From positions 62,001 through 126,000 of the forward strand of contig NZ_MAFC01000029.1 of assembly GCF_002013465.1 (NCBI RefSeq): 64,000 nucleotides of DNA, written 5' to 3'. The DNA is from Mycobacterium sp. D16R12 (GTDB lineage: Bacteria; Actinomycetota; Actinomycetes; Mycobacteriales; Mycobacteriaceae). Positions within the stretch are counted from its first letter, which is position 1. The number at the start of each line of letters is the position of its first letter. The notes below the pieces were generated by a model, which saw nothing but the letters and a program-made list of their open reading frames with translations, made no database searches and was not told the origin of the DNA. Position numbers and translations under genes: made by a program. Shown piece by piece: positions 33,092-41,814 of this stretch.

Positions 33092-33994
33092 GTGGACACC
33101 GCGACCGTCGCTCCGGCCCGTCATCGCTGGCTTCCTGCGCAGTTCGTCGCCCTTGCCCTGGTGTGGGGTGCGAGTTTCCTCTTCATCAAGATCGGTCTGC
33201 AGGGCTTGTCGGCGTTGCAGGTGGCGGCCGCACGCCTGGACTTCGGTGCCCTCACGCTCGTTTCCCTGATTCTGCTGCTGCGCGTTCCGCTACCGCGCCA
33301 GGCCACGGTGTGGGGGCACATCGCCGTCGTCTCGCTGACGCTGTGCGTCGTTCCGTTCGTGCTCTACCCGTGGGCCGAGCAGACCATCGACTCTGGGTTG
33401 GCGAGTATCTACAACGCGGTAACTCCCTTGATGACCACCTTGGTGACACTCATCGCGCTGCGGGCGGAGCGCCCCGGCCGGATGCAGCTGCTCGGATTGG
33501 CCCTCGGATTCATGGGCGTGTGCGTGGTGTTGGCTCCGTGGCAGCTGCTCGGCCACGGGGGGCCGGTGCTCGCACAATTCGCCTGCCTCGGGGCGACTCT
33601 GAGCTATGGAATCGGTTTCGTCTACATGCGCAAGTACCTCACCCCGCTGGGGCTGCCCGCGCTGACCGTCGCCGGTATTCAGGTGGGCGTGGGGGCGGTG
33701 CTGATGACCGTCGTGGTGGCGCTGGTGGACCGCCACCGGATGGACGCGACTCCCGCGGTGGTGCTGAGCATGATGGCCCTCGGGGTGCTGGGAACCGGAT
33801 TGGCCTACGTCTGGAACACGCGCATCATCAACGGATGGGGTGCCACGGCGGCCTCGTCGGTCACTTACCTGACCCCGGTGATCGGGGTGCTGCTTGGCGC
33901 CTTGTTGTTGGGCGAGCGTATCGGCTGGCACGAGCCACTGGGCGGGGCGATTGTGATCGCTGGAATTGTGCTGAGCCGTAAGGGCAGTCGCTGA
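33092..33994 (+). CDS. EamA/DMT-family transporter
   Basis: A 300-residue carrier with ten predicted helices in two EamA repeats. The first repeat opens ALVWGASFLFIKIGL, the second begins near GATLSYGIGFVYMRK, and GERIGWHEPLGG precedes the last helix. Members usually export amino acids or small metabolites. It starts at GTG 33092, 50 bp after the DUF2269-like gene. The substrate is unknown. Confidence 0.88.
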   Translation: MDTATVAPARHRWLPAQFVALALVWGASFLFIKIGLQGLSALQVAAARLDFGALTLVSLILLLRVPLPRQATVWGHIAVVSLTLCVVPFVLYPWAEQTIDSGLASIYNAVTPLMTTLVTLIALRAERPGRMQLLGLALGFMGVCVVLAPWQLLGHGGPVLAQFACLGATLSYGIGFVYMRKYLTPLGLPALTVAGIQVGVGAVLMTVVVALVDRHRMDATPAVVLSMMALGVLGTGLAYVWNTRIINGWGATAASSVTYLTPVIGVLLGALLLGERIGWHEPLGGAIVIAGIVLSRKGSR

Positions 33995-34001
33995 TCTGAG
34001 G

Positions 34002-34964
34002 TCAGCTGGGCCGGTGCCGCATGCGCCAACGCAAGGGAGGCTCGCCGAATCGGCGCTGGAATGCGCGGCTGAAGGCGGCATCCGAGGTGTAGCCGACGGC
34101 TCTGCCGACCTGGCTCACCGCGTCGGTGTTGAAGCGCAGGAGATGCGACGCCCGATCGAGCCGTCGCTCGGTGATGTAGCCGGCGGGCGGCTGTCCCAGC
34201 AGCGCGGTGAACCGCTGCGTGAAGGCCGAGCGTGACTGTTGCGCGTGCTTGGCGAGCTCGGCGATGGACCAGGGGTGCTCCAGATTGTTGTGTATCGCGG
34301 TGAGTACGGGGGCCAGGCGCGGATCCATGGCCGCGGTGAGCCAACCGGGTTCGGCGCGATCGGATGTCGACCACTCCCGCAGCGCATGGATGAACAAAAG
34401 GTCCAGGATTCGCGACAGCATCACCCAGGAGCCAGGGCTGGGCGTGACGACCTCGGCCAGCACGAGCTGAAGAGACAGCGACAGCCATTCATGGCCGGGC
34501 TGATCGGTCCGCACGACGATCGCCGGCGGCAGGACCGACAGCAGCGGATCGGCGGCTGTCTTCTCCGCGGTGAACCGCCCACTGACCCAACGGGTTGCGC
34601 TCGAGGTGTCGCGCACGCTCACGTGCCCGTCCGCCGCAGACAGGCTTCGCACACAGCTTGGCTCGCCCTTGGCAAGGCGGTGTGCGGTTCCCCGCGCCAG
34701 GAGCACCATGTCTCCGGCACCGAGGGTGTGCTCGAGGTCTCCGTCGATATGCACGCGGAGCCCTGGGGTCTCCGCGATGTGGAGTACGCGATCGCTGGAA
34801 GTGAAGGCGATATCGAACGGCGGCTCGGAGGAGCAACGCATCACAGTTTCGCCCCTCAGCCCGATGGCGGATAGGACGCCGGAGAAGGCGTCGATATCTG
34901 TCGAGTCTGAGAACCAGCTATGTGATTCTGGCCGACCGGCAAAATATTCAGGATGATCGGTCAT
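34002..34964 (-). CDS. AraC-family regulator with cupin sensor
   Basis: A 320-residue regulator. An N-terminal cupin (AraC_binding/cupin_6 type, about residues 20-190) is followed by a double helix-turn-helix (SIAELAKHAQQSRSAFTQRF and VGRAVGYTSDAAFSRAFQRR). The ATG at 34964 (MTDHPEYF) was chosen over one seven codons earlier for its clean domain start. It diverges from an alpha/beta hydrolase across 112 bp and probably regulates it, a common pairing for this subfamily. Confidence 0.87.
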   Translation of the reverse strand: MTDHPEYFAGRPESHSWFSDSTDIDAFSGVLSAIGLRGETVMRCSSEPPFDIAFTSSDRVLHIAETPGLRVHIDGDLEHTLGAGDMVLLARGTAHRLAKGEPSCVRSLSAADGHVSVRDTSSATRWVSGRFTAEKTAADPLLSVLPPAIVVRTDQPGHEWLSLSLQLVLAEVVTPSPGSWVMLSRILDLLFIHALREWSTSDRAEPGWLTAAMDPRLAPVLTAIHNNLEHPWSIAELAKHAQQSRSAFTQRFTALLGQPPAGYITERRLDRASHLLRFNTDAVSQVGRAVGYTSDAAFSRAFQRRFGEPPLRWRMRHRPS

Positions 34965-35075
34965 ACCACTTGCTCCATAGTCCAAATATGTTGGAGGAGC
35001 CCCGGTAAGTCAACAGTGCCGCCGACGGCGGACACGACGGGGTTGAGCTCGTCCAACATCTACTGAGAGGCAGAT

Positions 35076-35771
35076 ATGTCCAGCAAACCGGCCATCGTCT
35101 TGGTCCACGGATTCTGGGGTGGCGCCGCACATTGGGGGAACGTGATCGTCGAGCTGCATAAGCGCGGCTACGGGGAGCTCTACGCGGTCGAGAACCCATT
35201 GACGTCATTGGCCGATGATGCCGCCCGCACGCGGCAGATGGTCCAGCAGATCGATGGGCCGGTGCTTCTTGTCGGGCACTCATACGGCGGCGCGGTGATC
35301 ACCGAGGCCGGCGATCTTCCGAACGTGGTGGGCCTGGTCTATGTCGCAGCGTTCGCCCCCGACGCCGGCGAGAGCCCGGGGCAGCTGACCGAACAGCTGC
35401 CGCCTGCCGCCGCGGCCAATCTGGCACCTGACAGCGATGGTTATCTGTGGATCAAGCAGGACAAGTTCCGCGAGAGCTTCGCCCAGGACCTGTCCGAGGA
35501 CGCGGCACTCGTCATGGCCGTCACCCAGAAGGCGCCGCTGGCATCGACATTCGGGGACGCCATCACCGCGCCCGCTTGGAAGGTCAAGCCCTCCTGGTAC
35601 CAGGTATCCACGCAAGACCGGATGATCAACCCGGAGAACGAACGCAAGATGGCGCAGCGGATCAACCCTCGCAAGACCATCGAGCTGGATGCGAGCCACG
35701 CTTCACTGGCCTCGCAGCCCGTTGCCATCGCCGATCTCATCTCGGAGGCCGCTGAGGAACTCGCCGGCTAA
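35076..35771 (+). CDS. alpha/beta hydrolase
   Basis: A 231-residue cytosolic hydrolase. The oxyanion loop is VHGFWGGAAHW, the nucleophile elbow GHSYGG places Ser at residue 69, and a candidate catalytic His lies in DASHASL near residue 211. The length and the short cap match the esterase/salicylate-esterase-like group. GAGAGG precedes the ATG. It is under probable control of the divergent AraC gene and ends at a strong bidirectional hairpin. Confidence 0.85.
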   Translation: MSSKPAIVLVHGFWGGAAHWGNVIVELHKRGYGELYAVENPLTSLADDAARTRQMVQQIDGPVLLVGHSYGGAVITEAGDLPNVVGLVYVAAFAPDAGESPGQLTEQLPPAAAANLAPDSDGYLWIKQDKFRESFAQDLSEDAALVMAVTQKAPLASTFGDAITAPAWKVKPSWYQVSTQDRMINPENERKMAQRINPRKTIELDASHASLASQPVAIADLISEAAEELAG

Positions 35772-35785
35772 GAGAATCACGCGAG

Positions 35786-35818
35786 TGGGGGCATCGGCAC
35801 ATGTTGCCGGTGCCCCCA
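35786..35818. terminator. 14-bp bidirectional terminator
   Basis: TGGGGGCATCGGCA (35786-35799) pairs with TGCCGGTGCCCCCA (35805-35818) across a 5-nt loop, with one G-T wobble. It fills the gap between the convergent hydrolase and MFS genes. Confidence 0.8.
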
Positions 35819-35828
35819 TCGGCGTTCG

Positions 35829-37115
35829 TCAGGTCGCCAGGTCTTCGGTAAAGGCCTCGTCGGCAAGGTCTTCCAGTTCCTTGCCTTTGGTTTCGGGTCC
35901 CAGTAGGTATCCGATAATCGTCAGGATCCACAGGCCGCTGAGCGCAAGATAGGGCGTTTGGATTCCGTAATGCGTGATGGCCCAGCCCACCAGGGTTGGT
36001 GCGGCAATGGAGACAACGCGGCCGCCGCCGACCGCGATACCGAATCCGGTGCCGCGCAACACGGTGGGGAACAGTTCGGCGACGTAGGTATCGCCGACGC
36101 CCCACAGCCAGCCGAGCGTGGCGATCGAGATGGCGCCGAACACCAAATACTGCGAGAGCGAGTCTGATGTGGCTCCCAATGCGGTAGAAGCGATTTCGAT
36201 GACAGCGGCGAGGATGGCCGAAGGGCGTCGCCCTATCCAGTCGGCAAGTGCGGTGCCGATGAATACGAACACGGCCTGCAGCAGAAAGAAGATCAAGGCG
36301 TAGCGGATCGCTTCTACCGAGGTGGCGTGGAACTTCTTGACGATGTATGTGGTCAGGAACAGCGTCATGCCCCAGTAGCCGACCGCGTTGGCGGTGTAGA
36401 CGAGCCAGCCGACAAGGAGACGCCGTCGCACGCCGGGCAGATGCCACAGCTTGGGCTTGGTGGCGCCGCGTTCGACCTTCGCCTGGGTCGCTGTGTAGCG
36501 GTGCGATTCCTTGATGCCTTGCCGGGCAAGGAAAAGCACGACCGCCGGAACGATCGCGACGAGGAAGGCCGCTTGCCAACCGAAGCGGGGAACTAGCACC
36601 AGGGCGACACCGGCGGCCAGGACGTATCCGAGCGAGAAGAGTGAAAAGATGACGCCACCAACGCCTATGGCGCGGGTCTTGGCCGGCCATACCTCGGCGG
36701 TGTAGGGAGCACCGACCGCGAGTTCACCGGCACCACCGACCCCTGTGAGAAACCGCAACCCGGTGAAAGCCGCGACGTTCGTGGTGAGACCTGCCAGTGA
36801 GGTCGTGATGCCGTACAGCAGGATCGAGGCCCCGAGTGTCGTTTTGCGTCCCCATCGGTCGGCGGCCAGGCCGAAGCCGATGGTGCCGATCGTGTAGCCG
36901 AGCAGAAAGATCGAGCCGATGTATCCGGCCTGAGCCTCCGTGATGTGCAGGGTTTTCTTGATCTCGGGCAGCACCAGACCGTAGATGTTCACCGCGTACG
37001 AGTCGAAGCCGTACCCGAGGCCGGCCGTCACGGCGACGAAGAACGCCTGCCGGAACGTCACGGGCTGGGATTGGGGCGCTGCTGTGTCGGTGGTGCTCTG
37101 GGCCGTCGACGTCAT
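35829..37115 (-). CDS. MFS transporter (sugar/aromatic acid type)
   Basis: A 428-residue carrier with twelve predicted helices. The signature loop GLAADRWGRKTTLG after helix 2 and a second copy, LADWIGRRPSA, after helix 8 mark the major facilitator superfamily. The N-terminal GFDSYAVNIYGLVLPEI helix resembles the aromatic-acid:proton symporters. ATG 37115 is chosen; an upstream start at 37196 would run into the tRNA-Lys gene. The substrate is not evident. Confidence 0.88.
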   Translation of the reverse strand: MTSTAQSTTDTAAPQSQPVTFRQAFFVAVTAGLGYGFDSYAVNIYGLVLPEIKKTLHITEAQAGYIGSIFLLGYTIGTIGFGLAADRWGRKTTLGASILLYGITTSLAGLTTNVAAFTGLRFLTGVGGAGELAVGAPYTAEVWPAKTRAIGVGGVIFSLFSLGYVLAAGVALVLVPRFGWQAAFLVAIVPAVVLFLARQGIKESHRYTATQAKVERGATKPKLWHLPGVRRRLLVGWLVYTANAVGYWGMTLFLTTYIVKKFHATSVEAIRYALIFFLLQAVFVFIGTALADWIGRRPSAILAAVIEIASTALGATSDSLSQYLVFGAISIATLGWLWGVGDTYVAELFPTVLRGTGFGIAVGGGRVVSIAAPTLVGWAITHYGIQTPYLALSGLWILTIIGYLLGPETKGKELEDLADEAFTEDLAT

Positions 37116-37187
37116 TTTCCGAACGGTAGGCAGCGGGGGAGGGCCTGATAAGGCTCCTGCTCCCGCTGATCGCAACCGGCGCGCTGG

Positions 37188-37260
37188 TGCCCCCACCAGG
37201 GCTCGAACCTGGGACCTGCGGATTAAAAGTCCGTAGCTCTACCAACTGAGCTATAGGGGC
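37188..37260 (-). tRNA. tRNA-Lys (anticodon UUU)
   Basis: A 73-nt cloverleaf on the minus strand. The acceptor GCCCCTA pairs with the 3' strand, the D-arm is GCTC/GAGC, the anticodon loop is CTTTTAA and the T-arm has GGTTCGAGCC. CCA is encoded directly after it (37185-37187). It diverges from the three tRNA genes at 37401-37687. Confidence 0.95.
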
Positions 37261-37400
37261 GTGCCGAGACAGAATACTGGTCGCGCCGGTGAGTCGGCAC
37301 CGAGGTAATCCGGTTTGGGTTCTGGGGAGGTTGTGTCCTAAGCTAGGCGAGCTCCCAACGTGACCACGTTGACGAGTACCCCGGAGTGATTCGGACATGG

Positions 37401-37473
37401 GCCCCCATCGTCTAGTGGCCTAGGACGCCGCCCTTTCACGGCGGTAGCACGGGTTCGAATCCCGTTGGGGGTA
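37401..37473 (+). tRNA. tRNA-Glu (anticodon UUC)
   Basis: A 73-nt cloverleaf. The anticodon stem CCGCC/GGCGG encloses CTTTCAC and the T-loop is GGTTCGAATCC. CCA is not encoded. It is the first of three tandem tRNA genes. Confidence 0.95.
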
Positions 37474-37502
37474 CGCAACCAGTCATACTGGGAGCAGAGT
37501 AA

Positions 37503-37576
37503 GGCCCTGTGGCGCAGTTGGTTAGCGCGCCGCCCTGTCACGGCGGAGGTCGCGGGTTCGAGTCCCGTCAGGGTCG
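37503..37576 (+). tRNA. tRNA-Asp (anticodon GUC)
   Basis: A 74-nt cloverleaf. The acceptor GGCCCTG pairs with CAGGGTC, the anticodon stem CCGCC/GGCGG encloses CTGTCAC and the T-loop is GGTTCGAGTCC. The discriminator is G and CCA follows in the DNA. Confidence 0.95.
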
Positions 37577-37613
37577 CCAGTACGGCGAGGCAGTATCTGT
37601 GGATCTGCCGTCC

Positions 37614-37687
37614 GGCCAGGTAGCTCAGTTGGTACGAGCGTCCGCCTGAAAAGCGGAAGGTCGCCGGTTCGATCCCGGCCCTGGCCA
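37614..37687 (+). tRNA. tRNA-Phe (anticodon GAA)
   Basis: A 74-nt cloverleaf. The acceptor GGCCAGG pairs with CCTGGCC, TCCGC/GCGGA encloses CTGAAAA and the T-loop is GGTTCGATCCC. CCA is encoded at 37688-37690. It borders the accessory island to its right, but I found no second copy of its 3' end. Confidence 0.95.
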
Positions 37688-37695
37688 CCATGAGA

Positions 37696-37722
37696 GCCCG
37701 CCGGTGACGGCGGGTTTTTTTC
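37696..37722 (+). terminator. Rho-independent terminator of the tRNA cluster
   Basis: GCCCGCCG-GTGA-CGGCGGGT followed by seven T residues, a classical intrinsic terminator 8 nt past tRNA-Phe. Confidence 0.93.
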
Positions 37723-37749
37723 CGCTTTATGGGGCACCTCCGAGAGACT

Positions 37750-37775
37750 CCAATGTGTCACATGTGACACATTGG
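37750..37775. repeat. 26-bp perfect palindrome at the island edge
   Basis: CCAATGTGTCACA followed at once by its exact complement TGTGACACATTGG, with no spacer. It sits 28 bp past the tRNA terminator and before the excisionase-like remnant. Candidate roles are an operator or a recombination-associated site of a former integrative element. Confidence 0.6.
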
Positions 37776-37964
37776 CTTCCTTATTCGCAGCAGCGGGCTA
37801 CTTTGCGTCCTTCTCCTTGTCCGTGGTGATCGTGCCGAGCATGGCCGCTGCTTTAGCCAACGTGTCATTGGTGCTATTGGCATACCTGCGGACCGCTGCG
37901 ATTGCCGCGCTGTTGGCCGCTGTCGGACAAGCCCTACCAGCCGCACCGCCTGCACCGCAGGCGG

Positions 37965-38114
37965 ATGCTGACGGTGCGCGGGGACGGGGAGTACCTGAGC
38001 TGTTCTGAGTCGCTGATCTATGCACAGATGAAGGACGGCAGGCTGCGCGGCGTAAAGGTCGGCAGGCGCCGGCTGATCCCGATGCGCGAACTGGTCCGGA
38101 TCGCAGCGGTGTAG
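37965..38114 (+). pseudogene. excisionase-like helix-turn-helix remnant
   Basis: A 49-residue frame from ATG 37965 containing EYLSCSESLIYAQMKDGRL then VKVGRRRLIPMREL. This is the MerR-like HTH_17 pattern of phage and ICE excisionases (normally an LTVxEAAxxLxVS opening). The first helix is degenerate (TVRGDGEYL), and no integrase gene lies nearby. The frame is open back to 37902 without a good start. I read it as a decayed leftover of an element integrated beside tRNA-Phe; a small active DNA-binding protein is possible. Confidence 0.5.
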
Positions 38115-38449
38115 ATGTGCGCCCGAATCGGAACCGCATTTTGGTCGCTAGCACAGGCCCAGGCCGTGATAGGCGACTGACCAATTGGCGCAGCGTCGAC
38201 CGGACATATTCGCTTCTGGGCTATCTTTCACTAGCGTCAAACGCTTTCGTCGGCGGCGCCTTTAAGACCCAGGTTCATGTCGATATTGCCCTGGAATGCA
38301 CAAACAATCGGGCAACGCTCGGTGACCCCCTGTATTTTGCCACCATGGCTAGATCTGCTGGTATTGCTGATGTATCCTAGTCGCTGAGAGGTTTAGGGAG
38401 TACGGTTACATGCAGGGGGGTCATGGGCGGCGATATCTACGGTGAGAGC
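38115..38449 (+). other. gene-poor segment of the island
   Basis: I see no convincing gene. Short frames lack start context and family resemblance. The right end is AT-richer, with a TATCCT that may be the -10 for the secreted protein that follows. Confidence 0.45.
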
Positions 38450-39667
38450 ATGCCGCGTCGGCCGCTGACAGTGATCAACTGTCGTGCGCTACCTACATCC
38501 AGCGAATCTTCAGATGGACATTCCGGCCAGCGGACGCCGCGGTGGTTCCGTGTCGGACCGGTGTCGGCTACGGCGATGATCTTGGTTGCTGGACTCACGC
38601 TATTTAGCGCGAGTCCAGCTGGAGCAGACCCTAATCAGCCGGGTCCTCCAGCTCCGGCTCCGCCGCCGTTGGCAGTTCCGCAACCGGATAATCTGTCACG
38701 CACCGTCAATATCGGTGGCGCTCAAGTGAAATCAAATGTTCCGCAGGGAATGGGAGACGGCACCGGGCGGCCGTTATCGGAGCCGCGAGAACGCTCGGTG
38801 GCCGCGGTGCCTCCGGTCGCCACCGATGGCGTGCACGCCGCAACCGCCTGGCCGGGAAGACAGATTGTCATCCACTTACCCAATGAACGCGCCCTGACGG
38901 CTGCGAACTGGGGTGAAGGCGGTGCGGCCGCTTACGGCTCGGGGCCGGTCGATTATGTGGTGATTCCCGATGCAGGGGGCGGCGCGGATATCCGCATGAT
39001 CCGCAAAACCTTCATCTCGCCGAGTGACTTCTCCTTGGGGATTAGGTATCCGGAGAGCACTCATCTGCGCCAAGCTGGCCAGGTGGTGGTCGTGGAGACC
39101 TACGCCTCTCCGGGCAGGCCGGCAGCGATTATTGGGGCGTTCAGCATCCCCGAGGCCAAAGACGGCGCCGGAAACGCTATCTCGGTGTCCCCGTCCATCG
39201 GTGCGAGCTATCTGTATCAGCAATCGGATCTGAACTTGAATGTCGGCGATGTCGGGCTGCTCAATTTTCCCGTCACCATCACCGTTGCCTACCGGTCGAC
39301 TACCACCATTCCGGCGGTGACTCAGGGCGATCCGGGACCTAAGCGCCCGCTGGTCGTCGAGGGTGGCCGGTGTGTGTCCGGGCCACCGCAATTCCGCGGT
39401 GCCGGGAACGACGGAACCCCTGGCGCGGCTGCTGATTTCGTGCCGTCATGCACCCGGCTGGCCACCTGCATGAGCGCTGCTCCCGTCCGCACCAGTGCCT
39501 TGACGTGTGAGAACACGTTTATGGGCGATCTGACCAATGCGTGTGTTACTGCGTTCGGGCAGGACGGGCCCGATTACGAGGGCTGCCTAGCGGCGGCCAA
39601 CGGGCATACCCGCTGGGCCAAAGAGAACATGGCGTCCGGGCCCACTGCCGCCGGTGCGGGAACCTGA
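38450..39667 (+). CDS. large exported Cys-rich protein of the island
   Basis: 405 residues from ATG 38450; an ATG at 38423 with GGGGGG before it would add nine. A late signal segment (VGPVSATAMILVAGLTLF) ends at AGADP, followed by a Pro-rich linker. The middle is a beta-rich region of about 200 residues. The last ~110 residues hold about eight cysteines (GRCVSG, SCTRLATCMS, TCENTF, NACVTAF, EGCLAA), suggesting a disulfide-braced domain. It is 56 bp upstream of the multi-helix effector-like gene on the same strand, so the two may work together. I do not recognise the family. Confidence 0.65.
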   Translation: MPRRPLTVINCRALPTSSESSDGHSGQRTPRWFRVGPVSATAMILVAGLTLFSASPAGADPNQPGPPAPAPPPLAVPQPDNLSRTVNIGGAQVKSNVPQGMGDGTGRPLSEPRERSVAAVPPVATDGVHAATAWPGRQIVIHLPNERALTAANWGEGGAAAYGSGPVDYVVIPDAGGGADIRMIRKTFISPSDFSLGIRYPESTHLRQAGQVVVVETYASPGRPAAIIGAFSIPEAKDGAGNAISVSPSIGASYLYQQSDLNLNVGDVGLLNFPVTITVAYRSTTTIPAVTQGDPGPKRPLVVEGGRCVSGPPQFRGAGNDGTPGAAADFVPSCTRLATCMSAAPVRTSALTCENTFMGDLTNACVTAFGQDGPDYEGCLAAANGHTRWAKENMASGPTAAGAGT

Positions 39668-39723
39668 CGTGTCCACTAACGCAACATTTTCACAGCACAA
39701 TTTCGGAGAGAAGGATCTTGTCA

Positions 39724-41790
39724 ATGAGTGAGGATGCGCCCACCGAAACTCTGCTCGCCGCCACGGACGCTGGTCGGTCACCGGGTACTCAGTTGACCGG
39801 CTTTGCCGCCGGGATCACGGGGGCCGCGCTGCTGACCGCCGGGGTGTGGGGTCTGCATGTGCTGACCCCCGGCGGCGGTGCGGTGGGGTCGGTCGGCTGG
39901 GTTGTGCTGTTGTTGGCCGCCTTCACCGCATTAGGCAAGGGCATCACCCTGCTGCGCCGGGCCTTGGCGCCGGTCACCGCTGCCGCCGTGGCGCCGCTGG
40001 AACCTATCTCTGCCCCTGTGCGTGCCACGGTCGGAATTGTCATCGGCGCCGTGGGCATCTGGTGGGTGATGCGCGGCCACGCGGCCATCTGGTGGACGGA
40101 GACCACCGGCACCGGCAGCGCGATGGGGTGGGCGTTGACCTCGCAGCTGGTGCAAGTGGCACTCATCGCCGTTTTCGGTGCGCTGCTGTTCGGCGGCGCC
40201 AGAACCCTGGCCGCTGCGATCTTCGTCAATTCTGGTACCCGCCAACGTGATAGCGGTAGCCAGAACATCGGCGAGCGGCGATGGGTGTCGTGGTGGTCCA
40301 GCCACCCCGGCCTCGGCTTAACCCTGCTCGCCGGCGCCACGGCGCTGGTGTTCCTGTCCGGGTACGTCGTTCCGTGGGTGTCGGGGTGGCTTTCCGGCGA
40401 TGACCCAATGGCCGCCTTCGCGGCCATTGCGGCGATCCTGACCGTGGCCTTCGCGGCCAATACCTGGTGGTGGAAAGCACTATCGGGATGGTGGACCTGG
40501 GCCCACACCCACGGCAGCAGCGGTGGTGGCGCCAGTCCGCTGGGACAGATGCAGGCCGGTGCCGCCGTGATCGCACTGATCTGGTTCTCCGCCATGGGAT
40601 TTGGACTGGCGTCACCGCAGGATTACACCGGCCCAGGCGCCGCACCCCTGGCGAGGGCTGCCTGCCCACCGGATTGCGGCGGCGGGGGTGGTCTTGACGG
40701 TCCCCCTGGGGGCGGCAGCCAGTTCAAACCACCGGACATGCCCGCCCAACAACCCGACTATCAAGGCGGCATCAACCAGCCGCCCTTGAACCAAAACTCG
40801 GGAATCTCGATCTACAACGAAAGCCCTGCTCAAGGCGGCCCTGAGCAAGCCTCCCAAAACATGGGCCCGCAAATGTCCGGTCAACGCGCCGCCCATGGCG
40901 AGCCACTGCCCAACTATGGCCCCTGGCAACCCGACGCTCAACCTCCCGCCCAAGCACCGGTCCAGCAGGCGCCTCAGGCTCCGCAGCAACCAGCCCAAGC
41001 TCCACAGAACCCGGCTCAGGCGCCACAGAATCCTGCTGGCCAACAGCCCGCGCAACAGGCACCCCAACAACCTGGTGCGCAACAGCCTCAGGGCCAGCCC
41101 GGCCAGCAGCCACAACAAAGCCCGCCGCAGCAGACTCAACCTGGCCAGCAGCAGCCGCAAAACCCTGCGAATCAGCAGCAGGCACCGCAACAGCAGCCGC
41201 AGAAAGAACCTGACGCGCCTAAGAAGAGTCCGATGGATCCGACGGACCTGGCGACGGCGGCCACCCGCCGCGGCTCGCAGCAGGCTGCACAGCAAGGAGG
41301 CCAGCAAGCAGCGCAACAAGGCACTCAGCAAGCGACCCAGCAGGCCACCCAGGCAACGCAACAGACACAGCAAGCCACCCAGCAGACCTCAGAGAAGGGT
41401 GGCGAACAAGCGGCACAGGCGTTACTCAAGGGTGGACAGGCCGCAAATGACTCGACAGAGGGTGTCGTCAAGGCTAACGAATGGGCCGTTAAACAGGCTG
41501 AAAAAGAGGGTTTGACGATTGCGAAAGACACCACCAAAACGCTATCTAAAATCGGAAGAGTTACGCCTGTAGTCGGTCCAATTCTAGATGGAGCGGGAGC
41601 AATCGTAGATATTGCTAGCGGCACTCCTCCAGCTGAAGCAATAGGAAAGGCGGCAGCAAGTGCCGCTGGATCTTTCATCGGAGGTTTTGCAGGTGGTTTC
41701 ACGGGCCCGCTAGCGCCTGTCGCCGTCCCACTTTTCGCCGCTGTGGGAGGGTTCGTAGGCGAAAAGTTGTTCACTTGGGCTACCGGTTAG
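39724..41790 (+). CDS. multi-helix protein with Gln/Pro linker and hydrophobic C-terminal tip
   Basis: A 688-residue protein with GGAGAGAAGG upstream. Residues 20-290 contain about seven transmembrane helices. A disordered linker rich in Pro, Gln and Ala (about 330-510) leads into Gln/Ala/Thr repeats (about 510-560). The last ~95 residues form a Gly/Ala-rich hydrophobic tip (PVVGPILDGAGAIVDI, then AAGSFIGGFAGGFTGPL). From about base 41440 the codons shift to A/T-ending forms, unlike the rest of the gene. A conserved carrier with a swapped-in, pore-forming-like tip is my reading. A conjugation or secretion scaffold is an alternative. Confidence 0.6.
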   Translation: MSEDAPTETLLAATDAGRSPGTQLTGFAAGITGAALLTAGVWGLHVLTPGGGAVGSVGWVVLLLAAFTALGKGITLLRRALAPVTAAAVAPLEPISAPVRATVGIVIGAVGIWWVMRGHAAIWWTETTGTGSAMGWALTSQLVQVALIAVFGALLFGGARTLAAAIFVNSGTRQRDSGSQNIGERRWVSWWSSHPGLGLTLLAGATALVFLSGYVVPWVSGWLSGDDPMAAFAAIAAILTVAFAANTWWWKALSGWWTWAHTHGSSGGGASPLGQMQAGAAVIALIWFSAMGFGLASPQDYTGPGAAPLARAACPPDCGGGGGLDGPPGGGSQFKPPDMPAQQPDYQGGINQPPLNQNSGISIYNESPAQGGPEQASQNMGPQMSGQRAAHGEPLPNYGPWQPDAQPPAQAPVQQAPQAPQQPAQAPQNPAQAPQNPAGQQPAQQAPQQPGAQQPQGQPGQQPQQSPPQQTQPGQQQPQNPANQQQAPQQQPQKEPDAPKKSPMDPTDLATAATRRGSQQAAQQGGQQAAQQGTQQATQQATQATQQTQQATQQTSEKGGEQAAQALLKGGQAANDSTEGVVKANEWAVKQAEKEGLTIAKDTTKTLSKIGRVTPVVGPILDGAGAIVDIASGTPPAEAIGKAAASAAGSFIGGFAGGFTGPLAPVAVPLFAAVGGFVGEKLFTWATG

Positions 41791-41814
41791 TTGCCGGACG
41801 GAAGGTTGATTACT

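Noticed and set aside
33064..33981. 305-codon plus-strand frame parallel to the DMT transporter
   Set aside because: It is a +1 shadow of the transporter. The 33092 frame has ten helices and EamA motifs while this one is Arg/Gly-rich.
37798..38184. Minus-strand frame opposite the excisionase-like remnant
   Set aside because: The last ~40 residues look somewhat protein-like, but there is no start with a ribosome binding site and no family match. It was left out as unsupported.
40612..41373. Leu/Arg-rich minus-strand frame opposite the Gln/Pro linker
   Set aside because: It is an artefact of CAG/CCG repeats read in reverse, giving CTG/CGG codons.
41040..41400. Repeated CAG/CAA-rich DNA considered as a CRISPR or tandem repeat array
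   Set aside because: The repeats are irregular and encode a Gln/Pro/Ala linker. There are no constant repeat units or unique spacers.
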